In this document: positions 59,985-64,000 of the stretch, in pieces
How positions within the stretch are numbered: the stretch's first letter is position 1
Layout: each line of letters starts with the position of its first letter
From: Bostrychus sinensis
Lineage: Eukaryota; Chordata; Actinopteri; Gobiiformes; Eleotridae
Length of the DNA: 64,000 nucleotides
Direction of reading: 5' to 3'
NCBI GenBank assembly: GCA_020698575.1
Contig: CM036244.1
Span: 6,826,129 to 6,890,128 of the forward strand
The notes under the pieces: model-generated
The model's input: only the letters and a program-made list of their open reading frames with translations
What the model was told of the DNA's origin: nothing
Database searches by the model: none
Program-made: the position numbers and the translations under genes

Positions 59985-60900
59985 TTTTGTGAATGAACTT
60001 ATCCATATACGGAGACGTGGCTTCACAGAACGTGCCGGACTCAGCCTTCCCTCCTCCGGGCTTCTGTTCCCTGCTCCGACAGAGAAGGAGCACCGGGAAA
60101 ACAAAGGGAGGAGGTGTTTTCTTATTAATGAACACTGGTGTATGGACAATGTTGTTAAGAATCAAACCTGCGCCGCTAATCTTGTGTTATGTCTTGTGTT
60201 AAAGTGCCGCCCCTTTTATCTCCCTCGGGAGTTTTCTGTGTTGTTTGTATGCGCTGTGTACATTCACCGCGGGCGGACACTTCAGCTGCTCTCAGTGATT
60301 TTAGTGACCTTTTACATGAGAACTCTCATCCTAACGCTGTGTTTATAGTAGCGGGTGATTTTAATAACTGTAATCTTAAAACTATTTTACCCAACTTTTA
60401 TCAGCATGTGAAACATCCTACCAGAGGATCAGGGATTTTAGATCATTGTTACAGTAATGTAAAGTCAGCTCATCGCTCCATTCTCCGACCAGCTTTTGGA
60501 AAATCTGACCACTCCTCCATTCTTCTTCTCCCTACATACATTCAGAGGAGTAGACAAATAAAGCCAATAACACGTACTGTTCAATGCTGGACTAAAGACA
60601 GTGAAATTCAGTAACAAGGTGGTTTTGATGCCACAGATTGGTCTGTGTTCCAGTCAGATCCTGATGAAGACTGTGATGTTGTGACTGGATAAATAAACTT
60701 TTGTACTGACTGTTGCGTCCCTCAGAAGGTTATTAGAAAACATTCCATTCAGAAACCTTGGATTAACTCTGATGTGGGAATGAAACTAAAGGAACAAGCT
60801 GTGGCTTTAAATCTGGTTATATCTGCATAAAAAAATCTGTAAATCTGTTATGAGAAGAAGGTACAGGAGTAACGTATTTAGTTCATCTGGAGCCTAAGCT
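59985..60900 (+). mobile_element. LINE endonuclease remnant
   Basis: Across shifting frames: GKTKGGG, CFLINEHWCMDNVV, LCLVLKCRPFYLPREFSV, FIVAGDFNNCNLKTILPNFY, RGSGILDHCYSNVKSAHR and FGKSDHSSILLLPTY. This is the endonuclease/exonuclease/phosphatase fold of a non-LTR retrotransposon with GDFN and SDH catalytic motifs kept. Stop codons near 60614, 60692 and 60830 and frame changes make it inactive; the reverse transcriptase is absent. Confidence 0.75.
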
Positions 60901-63900
60901 AGGGTCATGTTTGCTACGAGCCGTTAGCTTCTTCGTTGCTCGTGGCTAAAGTTTTGTCTGCTGATGGTTTGTTGGATCCCTGCATTTCTCCAGAGTTCGC
61001 TGCTCTCTGCTCCCGTCCCGAGCGCACCCCTCCCCCGCACTGACGCAGCTCTGTGCAGCTGTGAGGAAGAGAAAAGAGAGAGGCAAATTCAAATGAGCTT
61101 TAATGACAGTGTAACCTTTATGATGGAAAGACTAGAAATCAGGGGCTGGGCCAATGATTAGGAGGCTGAGGTAAAGATGAGTGGAGCCCAATGTTAAACT
61201 GGCTGCTGAAAGTATGACCATATGTAACAATAACAGTAGTAACAGTGCACTTTAGTACAATATAAACTTAAAGAAAACCCTTGTGTCCTATCTGAGCTCA
61301 GATAATGTATCGTGCAGCCGGCTTAAGTCCGTTTGAGTCAAGTCCAGTTAAATCCAACATCATCACTGCAGCAGTGTCCTCCTGCACAGCTGTTGTCTGT
61401 GGGAGGAGACCAGAAATGTCTGGTTCATTCAGAAGAGCCCCGCCCCCTCCTCCAGGGAGGAGTCCAGGCCCAATGCTCCAACGTAAAAACCTTGCCTGTG
61501 AAGAACAGGGCATTACTATAGAGATCACATTTCTATATCTTCATATGGCCATTTTAGAATTATTGCGAGTGCTTTAACCAAAATAAAATAGCACAGAACA
61601 TTAATAATACACATTTCTAACTGTAACACTTTTTACAGTGTGTTAATTATGAAATGTAATTTCTTAATCCCATTGTTTATCAAAGGTTTACATTTTAACA
61701 ATAATCATGTATTAATAATGAACCTTTTTAAGTTGTTTTACAATGCGTACCAAAAAGGCAATATACTTAACACATAAAATTACAATAATAAAATAAAAAA
61801 AGAAGTATAACTTCATATATTGGATTGTATTAAAATTTTAGCAAAATAAAGCTTCAAATTTAGCATCACAATGCTGCAGTGTAGTTTACAGTGCAACAGC
61901 AGCGCTGCACTGACGTCATGCATTTCTTTACACTAAGTTACTACTATTCTTTTTTTCCAAGAACTAACACAAACATAATAATTAAAATAGCTTTACACTT
62001 TAACCTCCAAAAATAAAATAAATTTTTTAACATAACTATCCAACCAGAGGCACAAAGATAACATAAAGTATGGCAAAGGAGGTGCTCTTGAAAAACTCCG
62101 GGGGAGACCCCGTGGGTGCGCTCCCCAGACATGAAACGTAGCATTAGCGGCTAACATAGCAGCTAACATTAGCATTAACCACCCCAGTCCTGGTTTAACT
62201 CACTGAGACGCTCGTCAACTCTCAGCCTCCGAGGAGAAGTGCAGTCCCGTACCTCCCGTGGCCGTGAGGAACTAAAACAGTGTAGTTTTAGCCATTAGTG
62301 CTCCGTTAGTTTCTCTTTAGCTCCGTTAGCTTAGCATGTAGCACGCTCCATTTTTCCACTCACCCGTGGATCCACAGTTTAATAAAATGCTCACAACGTC
62401 CGTAGGAAGGTCGGGTCCTTTCCTCCAAGTGGCAGAGAGGATTCTTGCTCAATTCAACTGAGTTCAGATATTTTGCAATTAACTTTCTCTCCGGTAAAAT
62501 CCATCAGCAGCCTCCAATGCATTCTCTTTGCTTCTGCCAAACATCTGTGAGAGTTAACGTTAGATAGTCAGGAGCTGAGGGGGCAGAGCTTAGCGCTAAC
62601 ATCCACTGAGGTTACAGCATCACTTTTTGGGCCTATTACACGTTGGCCTGGGGAGTACATGGGCGACTGACAAACAATAAATCAAGTTTGAAAATAACTA
62701 CAGCAGTGCATTACTGGAGAAAGGCTGATCTATGAGGAGTGTGTGTAACGTCAGTGGATTAAACATCAGTCTAACAACACTTTTTATTCTGTAAAATTAA
62801 CCTCAGGCCCAATTTAAACTTTGATCTTTGAAAGTGCGTTGTAGAAGCACTTAGCATTCAGTCAACATCAGTAACTTGCTAAGGACTATTACTGCTCATA
62901 TTAGACTCACATTTGTTTGATCTAAAATTGTGTTTAATCATTTCTGTTAACAGTTATGGAGCTGGCTAGCTTAGTGCCCAGAGTGAGCTAACACAATGCA
63001 ATAAAGAAAAAGTCCATAAGAGCAGCTAATTCATGCTTCTTTCTCTGGGACTAACAAAAGTTCTATAAACCATATCAAATAAATAAGAAAAACTCACCAA
63101 ATACAGAATAAATCCAGCTCAGACTTCTCCTCAGGTTGTCCTGGCTGCAGTTTGGCGCCACACGCTGCTGTTGGTAGGTTATCTGGTGTTGTGTTCCTCC
63201 GCCAGTTGCCATTTAAATAGTTCTTTGTTGTTTTCTAGTTATTTATAAAAATGTTGATATTGATTTAAATGTGTGTTCTATGTAATAGAAGTAGGTAAAA
63301 CTAGTAGTAAAAGTAGTTAAAACTAAAAATGCTTAGGGACTACTTTTTCAGTTAAAAGTAGTTCTGGCTGCTGCCCATGCCCCGCCCCACATTTTCCCGC
63401 TGTTTTGAATTTGATTTTTTTCCCGCTCCCAGCAGCAGAACATCATTATCAGACAACAAAGTCCAGGTAGTTTCAGGGAGATCAGATGATTTTAAACCAA
63501 ACGTGGGACATAATGCAGTAAATTATCAGGCGGACACAAACAAATAAGCCTTATTTATATAAAGTAAGGTAAACTGTCATCTTCAGACTGAGAAGCTTAT
63601 TGTTTGTTCATAACTTCTGACTCTGTAGTCTACTGCCTCTCCTGCCCTGGACAGTTCTGATATTTCTGAACCCAATGTAAAATACACAACATGTTGGATT
63701 AAAACATCTACAGTTGACTGTATTGTATTGGTCTGTATGCTCTGGATCACAGGGAGAACAAACAGGAGACAGACAGTGGAGGTAGAGGTCTCACACTGAC
63801 AAATGTAGACTGAAAGAAGCATGTTCCTCATTTTCCAATGATAAATCCTTTACAATGTTAAACATTTATTTAATGTACTTTAAAATTAAGGAAAAAATCT

Positions 63901-64000
63901 TTAGATGTTTTATATGAACATTGATGTATAAAAATGTACAAATATGCAATTAATAACATTCACCTTAAAATGAAAGAGAAAAACTTTAGTTCTTTAGTTT
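60901..64000. other. Low-feature intergenic region
   Basis: No gene, array or recognisable transposon on either strand. 62100-62370 contains several GCTAACATTAGC-type inverted motifs and moderate CpG and could hold a promoter, but no exon is evident. 63583-63831 has an open - strand frame without known motifs. Confidence 0.4.

Noticed and set aside
61298..61577. Short open frames on both strands near 61400
   Set aside because: Under 100 codons, no motif, no splice context.
1..64000. CRISPR-like repeat-spacer arrays
   Set aside because: Repeats are contiguous or separated by similar variants, never by unique spacers, and the host is a vertebrate.

Overview
The window looks like a teleost fish chromosome. 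Two vertebrate multi-exon genes are read directly from it: slc23a1 (sodium-dependent ascorbate transporter SVCT1, complete, 14 coding exons, + strand, 18498-44978) and pwwp2a (PWWP-domain chromatin reader, two coding exons, - strand, 14340-9370). The last three exons of a trypsin-fold serine protease most like enteropeptidase (tmprss15) lie on the + strand at 716-2185. The mobile-element remains also fit a fish: tRNA-headed SINEs, jockey-superfamily LINEs, a decayed PIF-Harbinger element, TTAA-flanked foldback elements and a possible solo LTR.

Layout: 1-2185, 3' end of the protease gene with its introns filled by minisatellites. 2186-9369, intergenic minisatellites, a MITE, a foldback element and a SINE. 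9370-14480, pwwp2a and its GC-rich promoter. 14500-18497, a SINE and a large inverted-repeat element. 18498-44978, slc23a1. 45000-52020, arrays downstream of slc23a1, including a 680-bp duplication of its 3' end and a 1.5-kb polypyrimidine block. 52200-64000, transposon remains, a CA-repeat block, a possible first exon of a secreted protein at 56800, and a decayed LINE endonuclease. From about 61000 to the end I see no gene.

The striking property is the density and placement of tandem repeats. Roughly half of the window is minisatellite, with units of 10 to 55 bp. Many arrays start or stop within a few bases of a splice junction. In four places the splice site itself is the repeated unit or part of it: the 3' splice site of slc23a1 exon 3 (4 x 55 bp), the 5' splice sites of exons 9 (3 x 23 bp), 12 (5 sites, 21-28 bp apart) and 13 (3 x 26 bp). 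The intron array of pwwp2a consists of dozens of copies that look like its own exon 2 acceptor. The repeated long reading frames in these arrays are a consequence of stop-free repeat units, not genes.

I found no new enzymatic or defence system. The candidates most worth a second look are the splice-junction-anchored minisatellites, the one-base frame break in pwwp2a, the coding repeat in pwwp2a, an antisense decayed gene nested in slc23a1 intron 8, and two arrays whose units each contain a G-quadruplex motif. The genes are not an operon and have no evident joint function; they are neighbours only.
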